Assembly (NCBI GenBank): GCA_000827265.1
Contig: KN834750.1
Span: forward strand, 682,001 to 746,000
Origin: Collybiopsis luxurians FD-317 M1
Taxonomy: Eukaryota > Basidiomycota > Agaricomycetes > Agaricales > Omphalotaceae
Direction: 5' to 3'
DNA length: 64,000 nt
Of this stretch, positions 12,575 through 24,700 are shown one piece after another. The notes under the pieces were generated by a model. The model was not told where the DNA came from. It saw only the letters and a list, made by a program, of their open reading frames with translations, and did no database searches. The translations under genes were made by a program, and so were the position numbers. How positions within the stretch are numbered: position 1 is the stretch's first letter; each line of letters begins with the position of its first letter.

Positions 12575-15566
12575 ATGAAGGCAAGAACGGTGGGCGGCCC
12601 CCGCTTCATAATTCGAAGGCGTTTTTTTGCCAAGTATGTGCTTGCACTAATTCTCCTGCTGGCCGTTGCACACACTTCATTCCATGCTGGCTACGCACAT
12701 AACTACTCCAACTTCTCCCTATCTTCTCGGCTCTCCCTATCACTACCCCTCTTATCCATCTCACTCTCGGCCGTGCATCTTCTTTCCAAGTCATATATTT
12801 TAACGAAGCAATCTGCACCGAAGGCAGATACAACTCACGACATGTGGTCTACCCACCCAATCACTCGACTAATGTCCCTCGCTGAAGACCGCTTTCGTTT
12901 CAAGCTCGATAAACAGTCTAAAACTCTCGAAGCAGCTGTCGCTGAATACCAGCGAAGATACAGTATGCCCCCTCCCAAGGGTTTTGATAAATGGTGGGAG
13001 TTCGCAAAGAAGTACGGTGTGGTGATGGTCGATGAGTATGATGGGATGATGAGGGATTTGAAGCCGTTTTACCATTTAGGTGGCGGGGGTCAGGAGCTAA
13101 GGAAACGAATTGCGGAGGTTGCAAGCTTGCCCAGCATTGATCTAGTGAGAATAAAGGGTGGGGCTCCGAGCACAATCAGTGTACAGGCGGATGGATACGT
13201 CGACACGGAAGTAAGCGCGAGGGCTAAAGGCTTGAAAAGCATGCTTGGGAAATTTGTCGAGGAGGTGACTTCCCCTCTGTCCCGCGTGTCCTGAGCTTAT
13301 TCGATACGCAGCTTCCCGATATGGACTTCCCTGTCAACGCCAAAGCAGAGGGACGGGTAATTGTTCCTTGGGAGAAACGAAAGATACAGTACAACTCTAC
13401 GACAGGTGACTCTTTTTCTTTGCTTGAGCCAGATTTGATTTCACTCATCCTAACTCTCGCAATTTTCACTCCAATTTGGTGTTTTATTTACTTGCTTATC
13501 TTGATATTAACTATATACTCGCGGACGCTGAAGCTCATCTCTCACGCAGATAACACGACCAACCCATTTGTATCATTCAAGCCTGATTGGAAAGGTGAAG
13601 GAAACGGTGCGTATAAAGAAGCTCATAAAAGGTTCTATTTTTCATCTTTTTAGTTTGGGATGCTTGGCGACGGACCTGTCCCCCAGAATCTAGGGCGAGG
13701 AAACTTTTTGGTAGTCTGAGGAGTGGAATGGTGCCAAAAGGCTTGTACCACTTTGTTTAACCTCCGCGTATCATTAATTTCTGCGTTCTATAGATCAGTC
13801 TTCTACCCACCCAATTCTGGATAACTTTCGTAAACTCAGCGATCCGTCGAACCCTTTCAACAGTTTTAATCCCTACGACCCTTCTAAAGCAGACCGTATA
13901 GGCCTTTCAGCAACTAATCAAGCGAAATCAGGCCTATCGTCTCCACAGTTTACATTTTCACCCTTCACTCCATATCATGATCTATCATTTTGCGACCAGC
14001 CCCATTTACATTACATGCAGGGACACTTTTTTAGCGACTGGCGAACCGTTGGAGACTTGTACCCGGTGATGAGTCCAGCCAGAGCGAGAGGATTCGCGGA
14101 TATCAAGGTAAGAAGAGTGCATCTTCCCCGTCCCTCACGTTATGTATCTGGAATCCTCAAACTTCACAGATTCCGTCGCATTACTATTACGGATCTACTT
14201 CTAGATACACGTACGGGTGGGACCCGGCTAGAAAAGAAGTTCACGAAGTCGATCAGGATGAAGTTCCATGGGGTAGAGGCAAGATTGGTTCTCAAGACAG
14301 TGAGGAAGCCACTGGTGCGTCTCCTGTTTTCGTAACTCTCCCGTCGCTCTGAAATACATCCCTGGTCAACTTTCCAGTATCTCATAGGGTTAATGAATCT
14401 GTGCATAAGATTGACAAAATCTTTTGGCGAGGCGCGACGACAGGAGGTGGGAGCGAACCCCCAGGCTTTGCAGGGATGTACCAAAGGCATAGGGCTGTAA
14501 GGAATCTGGGCAGATGGTCGAAAGAAGGGAGTGTAGAAGTCTATGTCCCGAAGGCACCAACCGTCAGCACTTCCAACTTCTCCTGGCGTTCCTCTCTTGC
14601 CAAACTCCGTCGTCGATTTTCTTTGAAATCCCAGTTGATGTCGAACCTTGACGATTCCGGGTCTAATTCACTTGGGGAACAGGCTGACTTGCATGGTGGC
14701 CTGCGGCACTTCTCCATTCCTTACTCAATAATGAACAAGGTGATCATGGACTTGGCATTCATGAAGGCTACCAATCCGGCACAATATCCTGGGGGGATGG
14801 AAAAATTGGTACTGGATCACAGATTCGCTGAAGGAATCCCACTGGGCAAGTTGCAGCATTCCGATATTACATTTCTTGTGATAACTGATACTGCCCACTT
14901 ACGCATACTATTCCCCTTCTAGGTGGACACTGGAAGTATAAATATCTACTCGATCTGGATGGAATGTCATATTCTGGAAGATTTATGGCCTTCCTTGCAT
15001 CTGACAGTGTCCCCGTAAAGAGCACGGTCTACGAAGAATTTTTCGGAGAGTGGATTGAGCCTTGGTAGGATTGTATCCTCAAATATTTTTATAATGTCTT
15101 ACGGCCCGTAACGCTCAAAATTCTCAGGCTACATTACATCCCTTTGTCGGCAGGATATGAAGAAATTTACAATATATATACGTACTTTTCGGGTATCCCA
15201 GGCGAGGTTGTTGAGCACCTGTATAGTGAGTGATTTCTTTCATGGCTGCTATCCTATCTGCACCTTACGTTCCTTTACCTCTTAGAAAACTCGACAAGCG
15301 CTGGATCTGAGACAGTCAAGGAATGGAAGATAACAGGTATCCCCGGTGCCCCGGATGGAGACGCGCGCCTGAGAAGGATTGCACATGCGGGAAAACAATG
15401 GAAGAAGACGATTGGAAGGACAATAGATATGGAAGGTGGGTATCAGTTTGTCCCAATTCCCGTTACTTGAGTTTTTAACACCACTCTAGCCTATGTTTAC
15501 CGCCTAGCGCTCGAGTGGGCTCGCCTGTGTGCCAACAATAGAGAAGCAATGAGTATGGCGATATAA
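12575..15566 (+). CDS. GT90 / CAP10-domain glycosyltransferase (type II membrane protein)
   Basis: Resembles the fungal family of capsule-associated CAP10 and beta-1,2-xylosyltransferase-like enzymes, expected in the Golgi and acting on polysaccharide or glycolipid. The start at 12575 gives a basic N-terminus followed by a membrane anchor (YVLALILLLAVAHTSF, residues about 21-36). Conserved blocks follow across about ten exons: GFDKWWEFAKKYGV, VWDAWRRTCPPESRARKLF (about 13670), HYMQGHFFSDWRTV (about 14010), YTYGWDPARKEVHEVD, FWRGATTGGGSEPPGF (about 14425), YLLDLDGMSYSGRF, and VPVKSTVYEEFFGEW. The spliced frame reaches the TAA at 15564. An intron at about 13265-13312 removes the apparent stop at 13294. 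Donor, acceptor and linkage cannot be deduced. It converges on the FAD monooxygenase with a 142-bp gap. Confidence 0.88.
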
Positions 15567-15708
15567 TTGAAGCCAGTTCGATTTTAGACTCACTTGCTTA
15601 CATTCATTCCCAAAAGAAGGAACAATTGTACATATCCTGATTCAATAACAAATGCTGTGCATACATGATTAAGTACATCGTTCCCAGATGAGTATTTGGA
15701 TAACAAAG

Positions 15709-17821
15709 TTACTTCCTCATTAGTACCCACGAAACCAAAAGAACGATCACAGCTCCAAACACCTTCGATCCCAATATCAGATCTCTATCAACCAGTCCCA
15801 ACCTGAAAGGCCTATCTCTCAAGGGCCTCCCATTCGCTCCAAAGAACTCCCACTCACTCCAGTGGGGCTTCCTTGCCAGCCACCAAAACAGCATAGCGGG
15901 TCCAGGGAACATGGCAATATTTTTGGTGCTACTCGTTCCATCGACATAGTAGTACGATTCTGTGCATGAAGGCCATACGGATGTGGCAATACGCCGCTGA
16001 AGCCAAGCGTTATATTCGTCGGTGACCTTCTGTTTAATGGTTAACGAGGTTATTTTTCTCGTGATGACAGGTTCGATGAGCTGCATTGCTAGATGGATTT
16101 GGGCTTCCATATCAAATAGAAGGGACGCGTGGCCCGTTGCGGCATTCGCGCCTGCGAAGTAATTGAATGATCTGAGAGTATACGAGGGACACAAAAAGAG
16201 AGTACCAATGATATAACACAAGTTGGGAAAACCGGGAAAATTACCACCTAGATACGCGGTAGGACCACCTTGCTCGGAAAAATATTCCTGGATTGTCTTG
16301 CCGTTGAGACCCCGGATGCGAAGGTTGGTTGGCTCCTGCGATCTGGGCTGGAATAACAGAGACGACGAGGGAATTAGATGCAACTCACCAATGAATATCC
16401 TGTCGCAAACACGATTGCATCTACTTCCACAACCTGTTCGTTTTTCAGTTTGATTCCGTTCTCCACTAAGCATTCTATTGGCTCCGTTCGTAATTCGACA
16501 TTGGGTCTACTCAAAGACTTGAGGTATTTGGGATCTACTATTATTTGCTTTGCGCCGACAGCTATGAAGCAGGTATCAATAAAATTTAAGCCAGAAAATA
16601 CTTGGAAAAGCGCACGGTAATCAGGAATGAGTTTTTCCCATAACGCCTCCGGTGCAACAGACTTGATATATGAAGTTAGACCCTTTACAGGAGCTATTAG
16701 TTTTCGGCTTCGGAAGACAAGTGACAAAAGCCTAGGTACTTCGATAGCTAATTCTCTGAGTCTGCGATTCTTTTTGCGAAATACTAGGAATTCAAGGTCG
16801 GCCTGAGAGTGACAGTGTAAGAGTACAATCATAAAGGGGAACTCAGAAAAAAACCAACTCGAGCCATTATAGCATTCCTATACCAGCGCATGATGAAGGG
16901 GACATGTCGAAAAATCCATTTGATGGAGGGGCGGTATTGGAACTGGTTCTGAAGGCGGAGGTTATTGGTCAGTTTCATTCATTTGGTAGCAGAAACGTGT
17001 ACCATTGGTACGAGCCATTGCGGGCTCCGGATAAAGTTGAGTACTCTGGAAAAAATGAGCAAAGTCTATCTTTTTGGCCAAGAAAGGACTTTACTTTATC
17101 GACGGGTCAGATGCTAGCGCGGGGACAATTTGCGCTCTGAAGGGCAAGTCAAGACGTCAGACAGGCTACAGTGGCAAGAATAACTGACCCCGAACATCCA
17201 TTCTCAATGACTGCAACACGCTTATTCTTTAGTTCGACATCATGTCTCCATTCCGCAGAATGCCAGACGGCTCCCTTTGTGAAAATTTTCACTTGTTCAA
17301 GTGGCACAGTCTTGGGATACTGTGGGGCCATGAATCCTCCAAGGCCATAAATCACAAAGTTGGCAGAAACGACAGACATTTTGCCAGTACTTTCATCTCT
17401 AAGCGTAACATTGTAGACCTGTGCTGCCTCATCCCAAACAGACTCATATACTGATGTTTCAAATTTGGTATGGCGGGAGAGATTGTGTCGACGCCAGATG
17501 GATTCCCAGTAGGCGAGAATTTCGGGCTGAGTGGCAAAATGGGACGGCCAGTTGGGGTTGAGGTCAGAAGATAGACTGTACCAGTGACAAGGTATGTCGG
17601 ACGCGCAGCCAGGGTAGGTACTCGTTCGCCAGGTGCCTCCTACGCCGTTGGACTTTTCATAAATCTTTTTTTTTTTTTTTTTGAGAGAATCAAAAAACAA
17701 GCAAACCTATAGGACTCACGGTGAAATTGGAGAAACCGAGCTGACGCTTGAGAGCGATACCAGAAGCAATACCACTGATTCCACATCCAGCAATCACTAC
17801 ATGGGGGGAGGTCGATTTCAT
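15709..17821 (-). CDS. FAD-dependent monooxygenase (FMO / Baeyer-Villiger type)
   Basis: The start at 17821 gives MKSTSPHVVIAGCGISGIAS, with an intact FAD GxGxxG (GCGISG). After an intron containing a long T/A run come IYEKSNGVGGTWR and the substrate-side segment YPGCASDIPCHWYSLSSD. A second dinucleotide motif sits at about 17200 but reads VAVIENGCSGS, with Glu in place of the first Gly. Further exons carry RSPQWLVP, the PDYRALFQVF segment, and VDAIVFATGY near the FAD C-terminal motif. The last residues are hydrophobic and end in basic residues (AVIVLLVSWVLMRK), suggesting a tail anchor. The substrate is unknown. No secondary-metabolite core enzyme lies nearby, so a cluster role is not supported. 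The Glu substitution could weaken NADPH binding. Confidence 0.85.
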
Positions 17822-17957
17822 TTGTCGGGAGTGATAGGCAAGGAGCGGAGGCTAGGTTTGGAGTATTAGCGTCCGATCAAACGTACTTCGGCTGCAGCGC
17901 AGGGTGTTTACTTTCTCCCCTTGTGAAACAATGACTGTTGGAGTGTAGTAGGTTCTG

Positions 17958-19723
17958 TTGACCGCGACTTTAAATCTCAAAGCTCACTCCGTTGCTTGTA
18001 GGTGGATAGTTGCAGCAATGATAGCTCCTCCAGGTAAAGTTGAACTTGTGTATACAGGTCTGCATTCGCTTATCCTGAGCAGTTGCTCTTTTATACGACC
18101 ATCTCACTCTGTGTCTGTATTTCTCACCTCACTCGTCTTCTCGATCGATCTTATATTCCATCTAATCAGCTCAAGAAGTCCAGTTCATTTGGTACAGACC
18201 GAAAAGACGGAGTGCCTATTGGTTCTTCACTCTACGTTACTTGGTGTCTTTTGGAGAGATCGCTACTCTAGTGCTGAGATTCCAAATATCTGGTTCTGTG
18301 ACTGTATGTCCTAGTTTCTTCTGGGTTCAATATTATTGCTCAGTTTCCATTGTATCCCAGATGTGATTTTATATCTCAATCTTTGTTCCTGTCACCAACC
18401 GCTGATGCCGATTCGATTGAATAACCGCAGTTGCAATTCCTATCAAACATTTATCAATGTCTACACACTGATAGTTGAACTATTGGTTCCCAGTGCGTAA
18501 TGGCATTCATTTTCCCTTCCTGGCAAATGTATTAATCAAGATTCTCAGTCCTCTTAGCGATGCGAGTATATGCGATGTACGAGCGGAGCAAGAAAGTTCT
18601 ATGGACTCTCTGGATGTCATTCGGATGTTTACTACCTGTAGTTGTGGTGCGTTTACTGTTCCATCATTGGCCAAATTGATACCGAAAGGTACCGGCTTGT
18701 CAGTGGTCGGTCGTCGAGAGCAGCCTGGGCACCGTCCTGCTTTCTGGGTTGGTATGCAATCGATTTTTTGATGAAGCAAAGTGCGTGTCTTTCTCCTGTA
18801 TATGGACTTTTGATTTGTGACATTCCTTGTCTTCTAGGGCGAGCGGTGCGTTGCCCCAATCTTTCTATTCTCGACAAGCTCATCCATTTTGTAGTTCTAG
18901 CCATAACCTGGGGATGCGCCCTAGCGTTCGATTCTTTGATCTTTGGGTTGACGATCCACAAATCCTTCCGAGCTACCAAACTTTATTCAGAGATGGAGAT
19001 TCGGATTCCGCTGATGAACTTGATGATTCGAGATGGTGTGTTCTTGACCTTCCATCTCGGTGAGCAGTAAGGTGACGAAAATTTAAGGCGCAATTTATTT
19101 TGCGTATGTCAAGTGTTAGCAGTAGATTTCCATGTTCATTGATCTATCTTCAAGAATTATTTGCTGTGTGCATCTCGCCAACATTATTCTAGCGTTTATA
19201 TATTCTTTAGCAAGTCAAAATCTCTGAAGTTCTCTGCAGGCGACGAGGGTATGTCAGACTCATTTTCCGAGTACTCTGAAGTTTTGTTGATTCGGTCTCT
19301 CGACGAGTAGTCAACAAGCATGTCTGCATTGACGAGAGAGTGAGTGCGACCAAGGTGCAAGCGGCGACTGGCTGATATTTCCTACCTCCCTCCGTCAGTA
19401 TCTCTGCCATAATGGTTCTTCGACTAATGTTAAACTTGCACGCGAAAGCTTCTGAAGGCATTCTACAAACGACTGATGGGACTTCGATGACGACGCGCTC
19501 CGAGTTGGTATTCAATAGCAATACGGTGGCACAGACAACGACGACGGCCATGGATTATTATATGGAGACGGATGTACATCGTCCGAAACGGACTGCAAAG
19601 TCGAGTGTATCGACTTCGAGGACTTATACGACTGGTACATTTTCTACCAGCAATGGCGCCACGAGCAGCCTGAACACGAGAGGCTTTTCGGACGAATTGG
19701 ACATGGAGATGACGGAGTTTTAG
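17958..19723 (+). CDS. DUF6533-domain seven-helix membrane protein
   Basis: Splicing by eye recovers the hallmark of this fungal family. VALLYDHLTL lies after an intron ending at about 18078; it joins through an intron at about 18113-18169 to QEVQFIWYRPKRRSAYWFF, and then to NSYQTFINVYTLIVELLVP joined to ILLAMRVYAMYERSKKVLW (about 18550-18620). A late exon encodes FDSLIFGLTIHKSF and IPLMNLMIRDG. The last exon gives MVLRLMLNLHAKASEG and a Ser/Thr-rich tail ending at 19723. Several hydrophobic helices are visible. The family is abundant in Agaricomycetes and uncharacterised; a receptor-like role is only a guess. The first exon is uncertain: the ATG may be near 17933 or 18018. The gene diverges from the monooxygenase. 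Confidence 0.75.
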
Positions 19724-20140
19724 CACTAACGCCGGACCGTTGTACCACTTATAAATTATATCGTTCCTATTTATGTACTCTATAATCCTTGAGATAGGAT
19801 ACACACCCTTGCCTTGCGAAAGTAATATGGCTACGGGGAGATAGGGTTGATAGGATGCCCCGCTCTCCCTCTCCACCTGCCATCTTGTACGTGCTTCTTC
19901 GTTTCTTCTCTTGGGGGCTCTGCCATATGGGCCCCCCCAAACTTTGTTTAGCCAGTTCGGCTCCCAAGAATCTCTGGCGGAGGGTACAGTATGACTGGAA
20001 TGTTCCAACTGCCGCTGTACGTGATCGGTACCTAAGACGTTTCTTGGCAATGCAAATAGCTTGCAACATTTGAATATGGCGCGACCTTGATATTGCACCA
20101 TTTTGCACCCCAATTGTGCTATATGCACAGTTCAGCGCTC
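19724..20140. other. Intergenic region upstream of the tetraspanin gene
   Basis: About 420 bp between two plus-strand genes. A long minus-strand open frame crosses it but continues antisense through the DUF6533 C-terminal exon and has no family features, so I do not call it. A C run at about 19930-19936 is the only simple-sequence feature. Confidence 0.4.
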
Positions 20141-21547
20141 ATGTACAGGTGAGATGTCTCATTCATCTTTATCTGATCAGTCTTCTCACCGGGCTCCCTT
20201 AATGTAGCTTGGGCAGCACCTCGAAATTGTCAACATCGTCTTCAACTGCGCTCATGCTCGTTCAGGACAACGCCTCCCACCCGGATCTCCTATTACAACC
20301 CCCCGTTGCCCCCTTTGCCCTCTCAGCTCCCTCGCGAAGCGGTTCGCGGGACTCTGAAGAAAATGGCGCTGCGAATCTTTCCTTGACAGTGAATTATGTT
20401 CCTTCCAAGTTTTCAGGTGCTCTTCTTAGCCCAACTGGGCCTCGACGAAGGAAACCGACCGTGACAGGAGTGGGAGCTACGGGTATTCCTCGAGGAGGAG
20501 GTACTGATGCGTTCAGATCCGGGGAGGCTAGAATGCCTGACAATAACGACGATGACTACGACGGTGTAAACATTGCCAGAACCGGGTGGTTTAGCAAGAA
20601 AGAAAGAGGGTCGAATAGAAAACTTCGATGGAACATGTTCAAAACCATCTTGTTTTTCACCAACACAGTCTTTTTCCTCTCCACTCTTACGACCCTCATA
20701 TTTTGTATCCTCACCTGGTTCGATGTTTTCCAAGACGCCGACGTCATACGCGTCGGCAACCGTACAGAACTTATTTTCAGTACACTTGCGGCTGTATTTG
20801 GTCTATTCACCTCTCTCATTGGCTTCGCCGGCATCTTGCTCAACAACCGTGGCTTCCTGGCCGTATACACCTTCTTTCTATGGATAACCTTCGCCTTTTT
20901 GGTCATCCCTGGCTACATTTCCTACAAGAAACGTGAATTTAATCTCGAAGGAAAACTAAACGCTCAATGGTCTCGAAACCTCGGTACCAGTGGACGTTTA
21001 CGAATTCAAAACAAACTGACCTGCTGTGGATGGTCTTCTCCTTATGTCGAAGCGACGATTTCACAAACCTGCTATTCTCGGTCAGTACTTCCCGGGTGCA
21101 AGCTGGGATACTTGAACTGGCAGAGGAGAATATTGAAGAGGTGGTACATAATTGCCTTTACGCTTGTCCCTGTTCAGCTTGGTGCCATCTTTGCGGGGTT
21201 ATTATGCTCCAACCATGTCACTTACCGGTTTGGCAAGGGCATGATGCCAAAGAGGTATCAGCTCGACGCGACTGCGGTGAAGGTTATTATTGACAATTAC
21301 AAAAAGTGGGTGGTCATGCTTGGAATTCTCGTTATCTTCGTTCTCCACCCTCATGCTGTTATACTCTAGTCAAATTGCGGAACAATATGGCATGGATATC
21401 GCGTCCGATGTGATTGCCAAGTCTGGCGTGCAAGAGTTCACCACGCAAGAAAACCCTTCATTCCCACTTCTGGGTATCTCGCCACCATTCGAGTCCACCG
21501 GAGAGAGTAAAGGGGAAGGAGGAGCTATCTCCTATGCCAGACGCTGA
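20141..21547 (+). CDS. Tetraspanin with long cytosolic N-terminus (fungal TSP2/TSP3-like)
   Basis: Four-pass membrane protein. Proposed start: an 8-nt coding exon (20141-20148, ATGTACAG), a GT..AG intron (20149-20207), then SLGSTSKLS in frame. The alternative start is the in-frame ATG at 20254. About 140 Ser/Pro-rich residues precede TM1 (TILFFTNTVFFLSTLTTLIF), TM2 (AVFGLFTSLIGFAGILL) and TM3 (FFLWITFAFLVIPGYI). The large loop carries the diagnostic LTCCGW and two further Cys-containing segments, and TM4 follows (FTLVPVQLGAIFAGLL). An intron at 21306-21369 joins NYK to NQIAEQYGMD, and the protein ends at 21547 with a cytosolic tail. In fungi tetraspanins act in membrane microdomains, cell-wall integrity and appressorium function; the role here is not known. 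It converges on PMS1. Confidence 0.85.
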
Positions 21548-21797
21548 CCAGTCCCTAAGCACTAAGCTCTTGGATCAATCTACTCATCATTTAGATACCT
21601 TGGAATATAATATGGCCCCTATATGAGGCTATTCGGTCACGTAGTTGCACCGGGTCCTCGTTTACTCTTTACTTCAAGAATGCGAAGTTGAGCACCTCTG
21701 GTAGACGTATACGTTGAAGGTAATTTGAGGCTATCTACTGACATGAAGTAGCTTGGTAATATGAAGCATGCATTAAGATATCTTTATCAAGATAGTA

Positions 21798-24700
21798 TTA
21801 TGACTTTTCGAAAGATGCCCAATCTATTTCCCTATGAGCACGGTCATTTTGAGAGGAAGGCTGTATATTAGCCACATCGAACAAATGCCGCATTGTAGGT
21901 CGACCATGAGGACAATTCCACGGCTGGTCTATCGTTCCCATGTGTGTGACGACCTGCAACCGAGAAGGGGGTAAAAAGAACCTTTCGGCGGGAGGTTTGT
22001 AACTTACCGTACTCATTTGACCCTTCGTCAGTGGCATACCGATCATAACGCTCTTGCGGCACGCCCGACTAGCGAACATTGCCCGCGCTTTGGAGCATCT
22101 CACCATTTGTCCCTTCGGACGGTCTTGCATCAATTGTATCAGTTCCTCCAGGTCTGCAAAGATGGCGATCAACACGACCAGTCTGGAAGACTATGCTTAT
22201 GCACTAACCACGCATATCAAAGACCGTGCTCTTGCTTACAGGCTGGGCAACGAGCTTGAGTCTTCGACGGATCTTCCCCTGATGGTTAGCAGAGTCGCCC
22301 GATTCATCCAGCATTTCGATATCAGGGTCATCTTGTTCCGGCAAGTCTTCATCTACTTCAAGCTCAAACCCATTCAGTGTGAGGATATCAATATTTTCCA
22401 ACGCCACTAGTTCGTCGGAAGCTATAAGCGCAAGAGGCCGAGGCCTAGACAATAGTTGAGATTATTTCCGGTAAGGTAAAATGAAGAGAAGCACGTACTT
22501 GAAGAGCTTCTGGCTTTTGATGCTCGTTGTCTGTTGTAGAGTTTCAAAGTTGTATTTCTCGTCCGCCGCATGCTGATCCACAATGAAGAGATCGTCCAAA
22601 ATTGCTCCCGAGCCTTCACTAGGCCTCTTTTCCGAACCAGGTTCTTCCGCAGTGTCCCTCTTCCTCCTGCGAACAACAATGAAACCCAGGTTAAATTGTC
22701 CCACCACCTCCATTTCTTTGAAGTCCTGTTTGCTAATAATTCGAGAAAGAGCGGCTTCGGAGGTCTCGACATCTGCCGAGGAAACCCCCGCCTCCTTAGC
22801 TAGCGACGAGGGGCCTCTTGTTTTGTCGTTTCTATCACCTACCCGCTTTGCTCGTGCGTTACACAATTTACTGTGTAACTTTGTCCAATGCTGTGATATG
22901 CCTGATAGATCAAACCTCAAACGGACATCTCCAGTCGTGGACTGTGACGCCTCGGTGCGTATGACTTCTGGAAGGTGAATAGGGTTATTCGATTCGTCGG
23001 CGACGGCGGAGGAAAGAAGGGATAGAGAGTTGTCATCGTCGTCGTCGTCTAAAGCAAGGTCAACCATTTCGGATGATTTGTCGGACAAGGATACTTTATT
23101 ATCCGCAACGGAACTCGTTGCAAGAGGCGTAGTGGCACTAGTTGACGTCGAGACAGTTGATGAAGTCGAGAAGCCTAGACCGCCGGAAGATGGGGCATCG
23201 TCGCTGCTGTCTACAATGATATCGTCCTCAGGTAAGAAGAGAGGTCCATCAGTGGACTTGGGCGAGGCATTGATTTGCGGCTCGGTTTTGCGAGAGGGAG
23301 CTGCGCCGACCTCCTCCTTTCCTTCCTGGGCAGAATGTACATCTTGCTGCTGATCCAGCTCGTCTTCCTCGTCTTCTTCTTCGTCCTCCACATCTGATGA
23401 TAAATGAGGTACCTGACTACCGCTTCTAGCAAATCCCGCGAGCTGAGAGCGCATCTCCTGCCTAGTCGTTTTTCCCCTGAACATATCAGTGAGTTTAATC
23501 TGCCTTGTTATCGTCGCAGGAACTTTGGCAGTAGGAGCCTGTGACGTCCCTTTACCATACACTCCTTGGCCTTCGGCTGCAGGTTCCGAGTCTACGTCGT
23601 CATCAGCTAATGATATTGCCGATCTTCGTTTCTTCCGGGGTGGCTCCTCCTCCGCAACGTCAGGAGCATGGGCTGCAGGGGACTTTAACCTTCCTATCTC
23701 TAGAGAATCCCCTTCTTCGGAACGTCCAGATACATCCTTTGGTCGATTCCAGGAAGCGGTGCTTGTGTTCATGACAACGACTTGGGATTCGCTGGAAGTG
23801 CGGGATTTTCTAATAGCTGGTGACTGGAGAGGCCCTAGGGGAGCAGAATGATGTCCATTTGATGCAGAAGCCAGAGTTGAACCCTGTAGATCGTCAACAT
23901 CCATTGAGTCTTCATCCTCGTCGATAGGTTGGATACCGGCCAGCGATGTCAGCTTGCGAGGACTCTTAGCGAGAGCCAGTTTCGGTATTTGTTCCGATAT
24001 TGTAGCTTCTTCGACCTCATCACTGTCTTGCCGATCGCCATCCCCTCCTGTTGTAGCTCTCTTGTCCATCATCGTAGCGCCCTTCAGCATGGTTCGCGAG
24101 TCACTTATCCCGTAGGTTGACCTTGAAGGAGAATACAGCTCCTCGAGTGCATCCTATTCGAAGGATTAAAATCGCAGGAAAAAATATGATTTGACATGCA
24201 ATACCTTCATTCGCTCGCATAATTCTGCTTCCGCGTGAACAAGAATCGTCCTCTTGTCCGGAGTAACATTCACATCCACTGCGTCACCCGGTATAGAAAA
24301 GTCAATCACGACGACTGGGAACTGGCCTGAAGTAGAGTTGGAGGGAAGAAAGGTACGGTAAACCTCGTTGATGACTTTTTGGACCTTAAAAAGCAAGGTC
24401 ACATCTTGACTAAGACATGAAAGATGAAACCTCACTTTGTTCATTGTACAAGGACGGCCATTTACATAAAAAAATTGTCGATCACTCGAAGTCCTTCCAT
24501 TCGTTCCAGGACGCGGTGTTGATCCTGACCCAGGAGTCAGGGATGGAGAGGATATCAGACCCTTGACGCCAATAGTAAAAGTTTCGTCGCTGCTCTCGTC
24601 AGCTTTTGATTTCCGGCTTTTAACTTTTCCTGTGATCCTTACGGAGATGTTGGTGAAAACGATGTAGTAAGAAGAGCCCAACATACTTTGGAACCTCAAA

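Noticed and set aside
16374..17140. Monooxygenase thought to be a pseudogene because of stops between 16.86 and 17.15 kb
   Set aside because: Two short introns recover IKVLNFIRSPQWLVPM and FRHVPFIMRWYRNAIMAR in frame.
15709..19723. Secondary-metabolite cluster around the FAD monooxygenase
   Set aside because: No polyketide synthase, NRPS or terpene synthase nearby; neighbours are a GT90 enzyme and a membrane protein.
19463..20128. Minus-strand frame of 221 codons
   Set aside because: Runs antisense through the C-terminal exon of the DUF6533 gene and into the tetraspanin upstream region; no family features.
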